11,753 bases of DNA from SG8-41 sp032123035 (GCA_032123035.1 JAQBFV010000269.1:1-11753); one strand, 5' to 3'. Numbered from the stretch's first letter, positions 1 to 5,566 are shown. Notes: generated by a model from the letters alone, not told the origin. Made by a program: numbers and translations.

Positions 1-188
1 GCGGCTTCAACGCTGCGCAGAATCCCGGGCTGCTCGATTGCATCCCGATGGGGCGCATGGGCACGCCGCAGGATGTCGCGGGGATGGCGCTCGCGGTGCT
101 CTCGGAGCGCTTTGGTGCCTACGTTACGGGTACCACGATCGCGGTCGACGGCGGGATCGCGCTGCATAATTGGATTGAACGGCGCTGA
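1..188 (+). CDS. SDR family oxidoreductase, C-terminal part (5' end outside window)
   Basis: This is the last 61 residues of a short-chain dehydrogenase/reductase, an NAD(P)-dependent oxidoreductase with a Rossmann fold. The reading frame starts at base 3 and ends at TGA 186-188. The visible part has the usual SDR tail: an IPMGRMGTPQDVAGMALAVL segment (the P-x-G-R-x-G-x-P-x-[DE]-[VI]-A pattern) followed by YVTGTTIAVDGGIAL, which matches the common 'G-x-x-[IL]-x-V-D-G-G' ending. The substrate cannot be inferred, because the cofactor loop and the catalytic S-Y-K lie outside the window. Its stop codon overlaps the ATG of the following cupin gene (TGATG), so the two are probably translationally coupled. 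Confidence 0.9.
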   Translation, partial: GFNAAQNPGLLDCIPMGRMGTPQDVAGMALAVLSERFGAYVTGTTIAVDGGIALHNWIERR

Positions 189-571
189 TGGGACGGTCGA
201 GATTTCACGTTCGGCAATCGGAAGTGACGCCGTATTCGCCCGCCAATCACGTCGGCACGAAGAACTACCGCCTGATCGGCGCCGACACCGTCGGCGCGCA
301 GCAGGTCGAGATGCTGATTGGCGAGGTGGAGAAGGGCAAGGGGGCTCTGCCGCACGCCCACCCGGGCATCGAGCAGGTCTGTTACCTCCTCGAGGGCAGG
401 GCAGAGGTCGAGGTGGCGGGCGAGGCGTTCGAGCTGTTGCCGGGCGAGGCCTGCTTCTTCCCGCCCGATGCGCCGCACCGGTTCACCGTGACGAGCGAGC
501 GGGCGAGGGTGATGGTGATTTACGCGCCGCCGTACGAGGAGAATCCGGCGCGCACGGTCAAGCACGGCTGA
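188..571 (+). CDS. cupin domain protein (single-domain, metal-binding type)
   Basis: A 127-residue single-domain cupin. The first cupin motif is visible as G52...H56-x-H58...E62...G70 and the second as the PGE segment at 85-87 with H97, so all four usual metal ligands (two His, one Glu, one His) are present. This predicts a small cytosolic beta-barrel protein that binds a divalent metal. It could be a dioxygenase, an isomerase or a non-catalytic sensor, and the sequence does not decide between these. The ATG overlaps the stop of the upstream SDR gene, and the gene lies in the presumed catabolic operon that continues through the acyl-CoA dehydrogenase. The cupin fold is clear; the reaction is unknown. 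Confidence 0.85.
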   Translation: MGRSRFHVRQSEVTPYSPANHVGTKNYRLIGADTVGAQQVEMLIGEVEKGKGALPHAHPGIEQVCYLLEGRAEVEVAGEAFELLPGEACFFPPDAPHRFTVTSERARVMVIYAPPYEENPARTVKHG

Positions 572-590
572 GGCTGCGGGAGGGGAATCG

Positions 591-764
591 ATGCATCGTA
601 ACGCGGTATGGCCGGTGATCCTGATTGTGGTGGGCGTGGTGCTGCTCGCGCACAATCTAAACTTTATTCACTTCGCGCAACTGCGCGCCATCCTTGCGAT
701 CTGGTGGCCGGTGATCCTGATCGTGATCGGCGTCGCCGCGCTGGTTGACAAGAAAGAGAAATAG
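591..764 (+). CDS. small two-helix membrane protein (LiaI/LiaF-like transmembrane region, DUF5668 type)
   Basis: A 57-codon gene (ATG 591, TAG 762-764) preceded by a strong purine-rich ribosome binding site (GGGAGGGG, 578-585). The product is almost all membrane: WPVILIVVGVVLLAHNL (about residues 7-23) and WWPVILIVIGVAALV (about 38-52), ending in the charged tail DKKEK. Both helices begin with the same WPVILIV(V/I)GV motif, typical of the LiaF/DUF5668 type of hydrophobic region. The first 17 bases encoding each copy are identical (609-625 and 705-721), so the protein looks like an internal duplication. It lies 19 bp after the cupin gene and 5 bp before the acyl-CoA dehydrogenase, inside the operon. 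The function of this family in such operons is not known. I am confident that it is a gene, less so about the family name. Confidence 0.75.
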   Translation: MHRNAVWPVILIVVGVVLLAHNLNFIHFAQLRAILAIWWPVILIVIGVAALVDKKEK

Positions 765-769
765 GCGCG

Positions 770-1936
770 GTGGATTTCGCCTTTACAGCGGAGCAGCAGC
801 GCATTCGCGAGGCGATCGCGAAACTTTGCGCGCAGTTCGGCGACGATTACTGGCTGAAGAAGGACAAGGAAGGCGGTTTTCCGGTCGAGCTGCACCAGGC
901 GCTCGCGCGCGACGGCTGGCTCGGCATCGCGATGCCCGAGGCCTTTGGCGGCGCGGGGCTGGGCATTGGCGAAGCGGCGATCATGATGCAGGCGATCGCC
1001 GAATCCGGCGCGGGCTTCTCGGGCGCCTCGGCGGTGCACATGAACATTTTCGGCCTCAATCCGGTGGTGGTGTTCGGCAATGTCGAGCAGAAGGCGCGCA
1101 TGCTGCCGCCGCTGATCGCGGGCACGGAGCGCTCCTGCTTCGCGGTCACCGAACCGAATACCGGCCTCAACACCACGCGCATCAAGACCAAGGCGGAGAA
1201 GCAGGGCGACCGTTACCTCGTCTCCGGGCAGAAGGTGTGGATCTCGACTGCGCAGATCGCCGAGAAGGTGCTGCTCCTTGCGCGCACCACGCCGCTCGAA
1301 GAAGTGAAGAAGCCCACCCAGGGACTTTCGCTGTTTTACACCGACTTCGATCGCAACTACATCGAGGTGCGGGAAATCGAGAAGATGGGCCGCAAGGCGG
1401 TCGACTCGAACCAGGTGTTCTTCGACGCGCTGCCGGTGCCCGTCGCTGATCGCATCGGCGAGGAGGGGCGCGGCTTCGAATATATTTTGCACGGCATGAA
1501 CCCGGAGCGCATCCTCATTGCCGCGGAATCCGTCGGCCTCGGGCGCTGTGCGCTGGCGCGGGCGACCGCCTACGCCAAGCAGCGCATCGTGTTCGATCGT
1601 CCGATCGGGCAGAACCAGGCGATCCAGCATCCGCTGGCGAAGAACTGGATGGAGCTGGAAGCCGCGAACCTCATGGTGATGAAGGCTGCCTGGCTCTATG
1701 ACGCGGGCCAGCCCTGCGGCGCCGAGGCGAACGCGGCCAAGTACCTCGCCGGCGAGGCCGGATTCGACGCCTGCCAGCAGGCGGTGATGACCCATGGCGG
1801 CTTCGGCTACGCCAAGGAGTATCACGTCGAAAGGTATCTGCGCGAATCGCTCATCGGGCGGATTGCGCCGGTCTCGCCGCAGCTCGTGCTGTGCTTTATT
1901 GCCGAGCGGGTGCTCGGCTTGCCAAAATCCTATTGA
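770..1936 (+). CDS. acyl-CoA dehydrogenase family flavoprotein
   Basis: A 388-residue FAD-dependent acyl-CoA dehydrogenase, the usual family length. It begins with GTG and the typical N-terminus VDFAFTAEQQRIRE. Visible landmarks are CFAVTEPNTGLNTTRI (123-138, the FAD/substrate-binding TEP strand), QKVWIST (154-160), the helix R-x-x-x-A-x-x-YA-x-x-R-x-x-F (about 259-275) with PIGQNQAIQHPLA behind it (278-290), and GGFGYAKEYHVERYLRE (343-359). The Glu that in medium-chain enzymes sits in an EGT loop is replaced: by alignment that position is P367 in RIAPVSPQ. Glu246 in MNPERILIA aligns with the helix-G site used as catalytic base by isovaleryl- and long-chain enzymes, so it is the likely base here (inference). 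Chain-length or branched-substrate preference is not determined. It presumably oxidises an acyl-CoA in the pathway served by the neighbouring SDR. Confidence 0.9.
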   Translation: MDFAFTAEQQRIREAIAKLCAQFGDDYWLKKDKEGGFPVELHQALARDGWLGIAMPEAFGGAGLGIGEAAIMMQAIAESGAGFSGASAVHMNIFGLNPVVVFGNVEQKARMLPPLIAGTERSCFAVTEPNTGLNTTRIKTKAEKQGDRYLVSGQKVWISTAQIAEKVLLLARTTPLEEVKKPTQGLSLFYTDFDRNYIEVREIEKMGRKAVDSNQVFFDALPVPVADRIGEEGRGFEYILHGMNPERILIAAESVGLGRCALARATAYAKQRIVFDRPIGQNQAIQHPLAKNWMELEAANLMVMKAAWLYDAGQPCGAEANAAKYLAGEAGFDACQQAVMTHGGFGYAKEYHVERYLRESLIGRIAPVSPQLVLCFIAERVLGLPKSY

Positions 1937-1938
1937 GA

Positions 1939-2232
1939 ATGGACGCAAACGCCATGACCGAAGCGCAGTTCCTTGCCGACGCGAAGCGCGACGGCTACGC
2001 CGAGATTCTCGAGCGCGAGATGCAGGCCGGATCGAACGCCACCGAGCACAGGCATGGGTTCGACGCCCACATCCTGGTCACCGCGGGAGAATTCACGATC
2101 ACGATCGCAGGCAATGTAAATACCTACCGCGCGGGCGAAGCCTTCGCCGTGCCGGCCGGCACGGCGCACGCCGAGGCCGCGGGCGCAGAGCCCGTGCGCT
2201 ACACGGTGGCGCGGCGCCACGCGCAGTCCTGA
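1939..2232 (+). CDS. small cupin domain protein
   Basis: A 97-residue cupin starting 2 bp after the acyl-CoA dehydrogenase stop; a second in-frame ATG at 1954 (MTEAQFLADAK) is an equally possible start. The core is H37-R-H39-G-F-D-A followed by ILVTAGEFTITIAG, then YRAGEAFAVPAGTAHAE with H77. The usual Glu of motif 1 is replaced by Asp42 or is missing, so the metal site differs slightly from the cupin at 188-571. Sequence outside the motifs is not close to that first cupin, so this is not a recent tandem duplication. It is probably co-transcribed with its neighbours; the function is unknown. Confidence 0.8.
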   Translation: MDANAMTEAQFLADAKRDGYAEILEREMQAGSNATEHRHGFDAHILVTAGEFTITIAGNVNTYRAGEAFAVPAGTAHAEAAGAEPVRYTVARRHAQS

Positions 2233-2245
2233 GGCGGGCGCAACG

Positions 2246-3082
2246 ATGAGCACCAGCCTCTCCGGACTGATCAAAACGCGCTTCGGCCTCGAGAGCGAGG
2301 CGGGAAGGAACATGCCCGCCGGGGGCACCGTCGCGGCGATGCTCGCGCGCCGCGTCTGCCGCAACTACGCGGACAAGCCCGTGCCCGAGGACCTGATGCA
2401 GGCTCTGTTTGCCGCGGCGCTCTCGGCGCCGTCGAAGTCCGACCTGCAGCAGGCCTCGCTCGTGCGCGTCGTCGATCCAGAAAAGCGCCAGACGATCCAG
2501 GGTTGGCTCGCGTCGATGCCGTGGATCGCGGGCGCGCCGCAGTTCATGATCTTCTGCGGCGATAACCGCCGCACGCGCCGGATTGCCGAACTGCGCGGCA
2601 AGCCGTTTCCGAACGACACGCTCGACATGTTTATGAACGCGGCGGTCGACGCGGGCATCGTGCTGCAGGCCTTCATAACCGCCGCCGAGTCGGCGGGCCT
2701 GGGCTGCTGCCCGATCAGCCTCGTGCGCGACCGCGCGCGCGAGCTGGCGGAGTTGCTCGAACTGCCGCAATGGGTGTTCCCCGTCGCGGGGTTGTGCGTT
2801 GGCTTTCCGGCGAAGCCTGGAGAGATCAGCATGCGCCTGCCGCTCGCGGCGACGGTGCATATCGACCGTTACGACGACAGCGGCTTCGACGCCCAGCTCG
2901 ACGCCTACGATCGGCGGCGCGAGGCCGCGCGCCCGACACCACGTGAAAAGCAGCGTGACGCCGCGCGCTTCGGCACCGTCGAGCCCTATGGGTGGTCCGA
3001 GGACAAGGCGCGCCAATACGCCGTGCCGCACCGCGCCGACTTTGGTGCCTTCATCCGCGCGCAGGGGTTCGGGCTGGCGTAG
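2246..3082 (+). CDS. nitroreductase family protein (NfsA-like, FMN-dependent)
   Basis: A 278-residue FMN-dependent NAD(P)H oxidoreductase. FMN-contact motifs are RRVCRNYADKPVP (35-47), APSKSDLQQASLVRV (61-75, the usual P-S-x-x-x-x-Q segment) and GLGCCPISLVRD (151-162). The tail VAGLCVGFPAKPG followed by MRLPLAATVHIDRYD (180-210) resembles the C-terminal half of NfsA-type flavin reductases and nitroreductases, which are of similar size. It starts at ATG 2246 behind GAGGCGGG (2231-2238). It is the last + strand gene of the left block and converges with the DUF2283 gene only 7 bp away. Possible roles are reduction of nitro, quinone or enone compounds; the substrate is not deducible. Confidence 0.88.
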   Translation: MSTSLSGLIKTRFGLESEAGRNMPAGGTVAAMLARRVCRNYADKPVPEDLMQALFAAALSAPSKSDLQQASLVRVVDPEKRQTIQGWLASMPWIAGAPQFMIFCGDNRRTRRIAELRGKPFPNDTLDMFMNAAVDAGIVLQAFITAAESAGLGCCPISLVRDRARELAELLELPQWVFPVAGLCVGFPAKPGEISMRLPLAATVHIDRYDDSGFDAQLDAYDRRREAARPTPREKQRDAARFGTVEPYGWSEDKARQYAVPHRADFGAFIRAQGFGLA

Positions 3083-3089
3083 GGCGGGT

Positions 3090-3281
3090 TCAGGCCGCCT
3101 GATAGTCGAGCTCTGGCAGGTCGGCGCGCTCGCTCGCGTGCTCGAGCGTGATGGCGCACAGCTTCCCGTGCGAGTCGACGTCGATCTGTGTGTTTTCGTC
3201 CAGGTCGCGGGTTTCGGCGACCTGCGCGCCGCGCAGCTCGATAGTGAGCGTGTCCGTGTCGTGGAAGTAGCGGATTTTCAC
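3090..3281 (-). CDS. DUF2283 domain protein
   Basis: A 63-residue protein that is nearly all DUF2283 domain: MKIRYFHDTDTLTIELRGA, then VAETRDLDENTQIDVDSHGK and the closing helix ITLEHASERADL. It starts at GTG 3281-3279 with a good ribosome binding site (GAGGA, about 8 bases upstream). Its GTG overlaps the TGA of a preceding reading frame (3280-3278) that looks like the end of a DUF4258 protein. DUF4258-DUF2283 gene pairs are common and often suspected to be toxin-antitoxin-like, with DUF2283 as the partner protein. Here only the DUF2283 half is complete. The pair's biochemical role is not established. Confidence 0.8.
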   Translation of the reverse strand: MKIRYFHDTDTLTIELRGAQVAETRDLDENTQIDVDSHGKLCAITLEHASERADLPELDYQAA

Positions 3282-3367
3282 GGCTCGTATCCTCGATCGA
3301 AGAATGCATTGTGCACGGTCTCGCCGTCGGCGAGCAGTACGACGCGGAGCCAGAGTCCGTCAAATTC
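3278..3367 (-). pseudogene. 3' remnant of a DUF4258-like gene
   Basis: On the - strand the frame ending at TGA 3280-3278 reads EFDGLWLRVVLLADGET and then VHNAFFDRGYEP, which looks like the C-terminal strands of a DUF4258 protein (the usual 'G-x-x-L-R-V-V-x-x-x-x-G-x-x-x-x-x-A-F-F-D-R' ending). No plausible N-terminal half is found upstream; that DNA is the 3' end of the integrase gene, whose stop codon (3362-3360) lies inside this fragment. The stop overlaps the GTG of the DUF2283 gene, as expected for an originally coupled pair. The upstream limit given is approximate. The family name is a moderate-confidence call from a short fragment. Confidence 0.5.
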
Positions 3368-4517
3368 CGGAATACGCGCAGCGTCGGATGCGGCCGTCGC
3401 GCTGCACCGTTTCCCGCTCAGGACGCGTAACCGCCCGCTGGATCCATTGCGCGCGGATGGCGATCCGATCGAGCGGGCTCCTGACGCCGCGCCCGCCCTT
3501 GTTCAGGACGTGCGTGTAGATCATCGTGGTCGACACGTCTTTGTGCCCGAGCAACGCCTGCACCGTGCGGATGTCGTAGCCGCCTTCGAGCAGATGGGTC
3601 GCAAACGAGTGGCGTAGCGTGTGGCAGGTTACCGGCTCGACGATTCGGGCGTCGCGCGCGGCCCGTTTCAGGATCCGCCCAAGCGTGTCCGGATGCACAT
3701 GGTGCCGACGGATGACGCCAGATTCCGGATCCGCCGAGCGGTTACTCGACGGAAAGATGAACTGCCAGCCCCAGTCGAAGCCCGCACGCCGGTACTTGCG
3801 CGCAAGCGCGTTCGGCAACCAGACTTCGCCGTGGCCCTCCGCGATATCGCGGCGGTGCAGGAGGCGCACCCGGCCGAGTTGCTCGCGCAACGGTTCGACG
3901 ACGTTGCCGGGCAGCATCGTAATCCGGTCCTTGCCGCCCTTGCCGTCGCGTACCAGGATCTGCCGGTAAGCGAAATCCACGTCCTTCACCCGCAGCGACA
4001 GGCATTCGATCTGCCGCAACCCCGCACCATAGAGCAGGGCGCACATCAGCCATGGCACGCCGTGGAGCTCGCCGAGCAGCTGCGCGATCTCACGCGCGCC
4101 GAGCACCACCGGAAGCCGAACCGGCCGTTTCGCGTGCGCGATCCCGTCGAGCCACGGCAGCTCCTGCCCGAGCACCTGCTTGTACAGGAACAGCAGTGCC
4201 GAGAGCGCCTGGTTCTGCGTCGCCGCGGCCACGTCGCGCTCGGTGGCGAGCCAACTTAAGAACGCCGTCGCTTCCGCCGCGCCGAGCTCGGTGGGATGAC
4301 GCATGCCGTGGAAGCGAATGAAATGGCGGATCCAGTACCAGTACGCCTTCTCGGTGCGGCGGCTGTAGTGCCGCGAGCGGATTGCCTCGCGCAGGCGCTC
4401 GATCAAGCGTCGATTTGGCCGGCTGTCCGACGGTGAAACGGATACGACTGCGGAATCAGGGCGTTCGGCAATTCGGAGTCGGATATCGCGGACACGGATT
4501 GCTTGTTCAGCATTCAA
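3360..4517 (-). CDS. intI: integron integrase (IntI tyrosine recombinase)
   Basis: A 385-residue tyrosine recombinase that recombines attI with folded single-stranded attC sites. The core-binding domain spans about 36-130 (RLIERLREAIRSRHYSRRTE, then FIRFHGMRHP). The catalytic residues are R168, H299, R302, H325 and Y334, with K193 in GKGGKDR. Each is exactly 22 above the known IntI1 numbering (R146, K171, H277, R280, H303, Y312), so the alignment is gap-free. The insert specific to integron integrases is present at about 232-275 (VWLPNALARKYRRAG ... GVIRRHHVH) and separates it from XerC/XerD. The only start available in frame is TTG 4517, with no ribosome binding site at the right distance; the next candidate is an internal TTG at codon 38. 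About 26 residues follow the usual IntI end and overlap the DUF4258 remnant. Catalytically it looks intact; its level of expression is uncertain. Confidence 0.92.
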   Translation of the reverse strand: MNAEQAIRVRDIRLRIAERPDSAVVSVSPSDSRPNRRLIERLREAIRSRHYSRRTEKAYWYWIRHFIRFHGMRHPTELGAAEATAFLSWLATERDVAAATQNQALSALLFLYKQVLGQELPWLDGIAHAKRPVRLPVVLGAREIAQLLGELHGVPWLMCALLYGAGLRQIECLSLRVKDVDFAYRQILVRDGKGGKDRITMLPGNVVEPLREQLGRVRLLHRRDIAEGHGEVWLPNALARKYRRAGFDWGWQFIFPSSNRSADPESGVIRRHHVHPDTLGRILKRAARDARIVEPVTCHTLRHSFATHLLEGGYDIRTVQALLGHKDVSTTMIYTHVLNKGGRGVRSPLDRIAIRAQWIQRAVTRPERETVQRDGRIRRCAYSGI

Positions 4518-4536
4518 CGCATTGATCCGAGGGGCG

Positions 4537-4569
4537 TTGACACCTCCGTGGGCCGGGCGGGACTATGAT
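4537..4569 (+). promoter_or_regulatory. possible cassette promoter Pc (spacing not optimal)
   Basis: A perfect -35 hexamer TTGACA (4537-4542) faces the cassette array from the attI region. The best -10 is TATGAT (4564-4569, 5 of 6), but the spacer is 21 bp; at 17-18 bp there is only GGACTA or GACTAT. The position is right for an integron Pc promoter, but as it stands it would be weak. Confidence 0.35.
4541..4547 (-). promoter_or_regulatory. orphan Shine-Dalgarno (GGAGGTG) upstream of intI
   Basis: The - strand carries GGAGGTG at 4547-4541, the best ribosome binding site in the intI leader, but it lies about 24 bases before the TTG start of intI. The frame just behind it begins GTG 4543 and continues through ATG 4522 to TGA 4516-4514. 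This 9-codon mini-ORF overlaps the intI TTG (TTGA). It may be a leader peptide coupled to intI, or the trace of a mutated original start. Confidence 0.4.
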
Positions 4570-4595
4570 ATTCGGCAGCTACATCGACTATTCAA
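4565..4595 (-). promoter_or_regulatory. candidate intI promoter
   Basis: Reading the - strand, TTGAAT (4595-4590) and TATCAT (4570-4565, 5 of 6 consensus bases) are separated by 19 bp. The element points at intI and would start transcription near 4558, just before the GGAGGTG element. The spacing is longer than optimal. No CTGT-N8-ACAG LexA box, as found over several other intI promoters, was seen here. Confidence 0.4.
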
Positions 4596-4643
4596 CGTTC
4601 GTTAGCGCTCAACAGCCAAAGCGCGCATCTATCGCGCTCGATG

Positions 4644-4672
4644 TTGACATATATGCATACCGTGCATATATT
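4644..4672 (+). promoter_or_regulatory. brnTA promoter with palindromic operator
   Basis: A strong sigma-70 promoter: TTGACA (4644-4649), 17 bp spacer, TATATT (4667-4672, 5 of 6). The spacer holds a perfect inverted repeat, TATATGCA (4650-4657) and TGCATATA (4663-4670), with 8-base arms and a 5-base centre, the last four bases overlapping the -10. This is the expected place for a BrnA ribbon-helix-helix repressor site, since BrnTA modules are known to autoregulate. Transcription would start at about 4679, which is the GTG of brnT. Confidence 0.8.
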
Positions 4673-4678
4673 GTAATC

Positions 4679-4951
4679 GTGTCCGCCGAATTCGACCCGA
4701 AAAAGGATGCGGCAAACCTCAAGAAGCACGGCGTGTCGCTTTCCGAGGGCGACGGGGTGCTGAATGACCCGCTTGCGCTTACCGTCGAGGATGACGCTGC
4801 CGAGGGCGAGCAGCGGTTTGTCACCATCGGAATGAACGCGTTCGGGTCGCTGATGGTCGTGGTTCACACTCATCGAGGCAGTGGATCGCGAACCATCTCT
4901 GTGCGGAAGGCCGATCCCAAGGAACGGAGAAACTATGAAAAAGGTTTATGA
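4679..4951 (+). CDS. brnT: BrnT family toxin (ribonuclease of BrnTA module)
   Basis: A 90-residue BrnT toxin. BrnT is a RelE-fold ribonuclease that halts growth by cutting RNA and is neutralised by BrnA. Family features in order: EFDPKKDAANLKKHGVSLSE (4-23), the NDPLALTVEDD strand (29-39), RFVTIGMNAFGSLMVVVHTH (46-65) and the C-terminal RTISVRKADPKERRNYEKGL (71-90) with the basic helix typical of BrnT. The GTG start at 4679 gives the usual N-terminus and lies 6 bases after the -10 hexamer, so the mRNA is probably leaderless; no ribosome binding site is present. It is the first gene of cassette 1, and its 3' end overlaps brnA by 17 bp. The frame is open upstream but without homology there. Confidence 0.88.
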   Translation: MSAEFDPKKDAANLKKHGVSLSEGDGVLNDPLALTVEDDAAEGEQRFVTIGMNAFGSLMVVVHTHRGSGSRTISVRKADPKERRNYEKGL

Positions 4952-5186
4952 CTTTTCAAAAGGAAAGCGCGGCGCGGTGATTCCCACGACAGGGAAGACG
5001 CGTATCACCATTTACATGGACGACGCAATCGTTAGCCGATTCAAGGCCCAATCGGAGAAGACGGGCAAGGGCTATCAGACGCTGATCAACGAAGCTCTGA
5101 AGGCGCACTTGGGGCTCACGGAACAACCCGTAACGCAGGATCTCGTGCGCAAGATCGTGCGTGAAGAACTCGCGGCGCAAGGTTGA
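4935..5186 (+). CDS. brnA: BrnA family antitoxin (ribbon-helix-helix)
   Basis: An 83-residue antitoxin that neutralises BrnT and represses the operon. The N-terminus MKKVYDFSKGKRGAVIP is typical of BrnA. The ribbon-helix-helix DNA-binding part is the strand TRITIYMDD (22-30), the helix AIVSRFKAQSEKTG (31-44) and the helix GYQTLINEALKAHLGL (46-61). The tail VRKIVREELAAQG is a predicted helix. The ATG at 4935 follows GGAGA (4926-4930), a good ribosome binding site that brnT lacks. The stop TGA (5184-5186) lies inside the R'' arm of the cassette's attC, leaving no spare DNA between gene and recombination site. Confidence 0.9.
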   Translation: MKKVYDFSKGKRGAVIPTTGKTRITIYMDDAIVSRFKAQSEKTGKGYQTLINEALKAHLGLTEQPVTQDLVRKIVREELAAQG

Positions 5187-5257
5187 GCGCTAACCCGGCG
5201 CCGCACGCGGACGTGCGCCATGAGGCCGGCGCACGCCGGTGGGCTCTACGTTAGCGC
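5182..5257 (+). other. attC site of cassette 1 (brnTA)
   Basis: R'' arm GTTGAGCGCTAAC (5182-5194) and R' core GTTAGCGC (5250-5257) are inverted copies (8/8 over the core). Inner arms are CCGGCG (5195-5200) and CGCCGG (5234-5239), and a further hairpin lies in the loop. The R'' arm is a perfect 13-base reverse complement of the cassette start at 4601-4613. Recombination would cut between G5250 and T5251. It overlaps the last five bases of the brnA gene. Confidence 0.88.
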
Positions 5258-5275
5258 GCACGATAAGGGCACGCG

Positions 5276-5304
5276 TTGGGAGGCGTAGAATGACCACGTA
5301 CTAT
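5276..5304 (+). promoter_or_regulatory. candidate promoter of cassette 2
   Basis: TTGGGA (5276-5281), 17 bp spacer, TACTAT (5299-5304); each hexamer matches consensus at 4 of 6 positions. It ends 13 bases before the antitoxin ATG, with AGGAG (5305-5309) between. The spacing is good but the hexamers are modest. Confidence 0.4.
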
Positions 5305-5317
5305 AGGAGCTACCGGC

Positions 5318-5566
5318 ATGTCAGACGCGCTTAAGGAGCTGGAAAAGCAGGCCAAATCTCTTACGGCCGACGAGCGGGCTCGGCTCGCGGAGTTCCCCCT
5401 AGAGTCCATCCAGGATTCGCCGCTCGCGGAGATCGAGACGGCATGGGACCGTGAGATTGAAGAGCGCGCCGCCGCATACGACCGCGGTGAACTGCAAACA
5501 ATCTCGGCTGAAGACGTGTTTGCCGAGGCAAGGCTCCTCGCTCGGCGAAGCGCGCGCGGTTCATAG
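5318..5566 (+). CDS. addiction-module antitoxin (CHP02574 type), C-terminally extended by stop-codon mutation
   Basis: An 82-residue acidic protein of the 'putative addiction module component' family, the antitoxin of ParE/RelE-type toxins. The pattern is L-x-x-x-A-x-x-L-x-x-x-E-R-A-R-L-A-E, then IETAWDREIEERAAAYDRGE (39-58), ending ISAEDVFAEARLLA. It starts at ATG 5318 behind AGGAG (5305-5309). The paralogous antitoxin at 7414-7641 ends at the position equivalent to codon 5546-5548. There TGA has become CGA here, so the protein reads through by about six residues (SARGS after the new Arg) to TAG 5564-5566. The same base change removes the toxin start codon. Antitoxin function is probably kept, because the added tail is short. 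Confidence 0.8.
   Translation: MSDALKELEKQAKSLTADERARLAEFPLESIQDSPLAEIETAWDREIEERAAAYDRGELQTISAEDVFAEARLLARRSARGS

Larger units (their letters stand above)
4518..4608 (+). other. attI region with cassette insertion point (G4601/T4602)
   Basis: This 91 bp stretch between intI and the first cassette ends in GTTAGCGC (4601-4608), the core site at which cassette 1 was inserted. The same octamer stands at the next junction (5250-5257). Cassette 1 begins at T4602, because 4601-4613 is the perfect reverse complement of the R'' arm of its own attC (5182-5194). The rest of an attI site is not conserved between integron classes, so its left limit cannot be fixed from sequence. Confidence 0.7.

Noticed and set aside
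668..1948. 426-codon open frame on the - strand opposite the acyl-CoA dehydrogenase
   Set aside because: It is rich in Arg, His and Leu, has no family similarity, and mirrors a clear gene. Long antisense frames are expected in GC-rich codon usage.
2099..3031. 310-codon open frame on the - strand opposite the nitroreductase
   Set aside because: Same reason: low-complexity composition, and the + strand frame carries all FMN-binding motifs.
3083..3105. Bidirectional terminator between the nitroreductase and DUF2283 genes
   Set aside because: A GGCGG/CCGCC pair exists, but the stem is only five pairs, overlaps coding sequence and has no T-run on either strand.
3360..4517. XerC/XerD housekeeping recombinase instead of integron integrase
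   Set aside because: The protein carries the extra segment at about 232-275 unique to IntI proteins, and attC sites with cassettes lie directly upstream.
4518..4620. LexA (SOS) box over the intI promoter
   Set aside because: I looked for CTGT-N8-ACAG on both strands because many intI genes have one, and found none.
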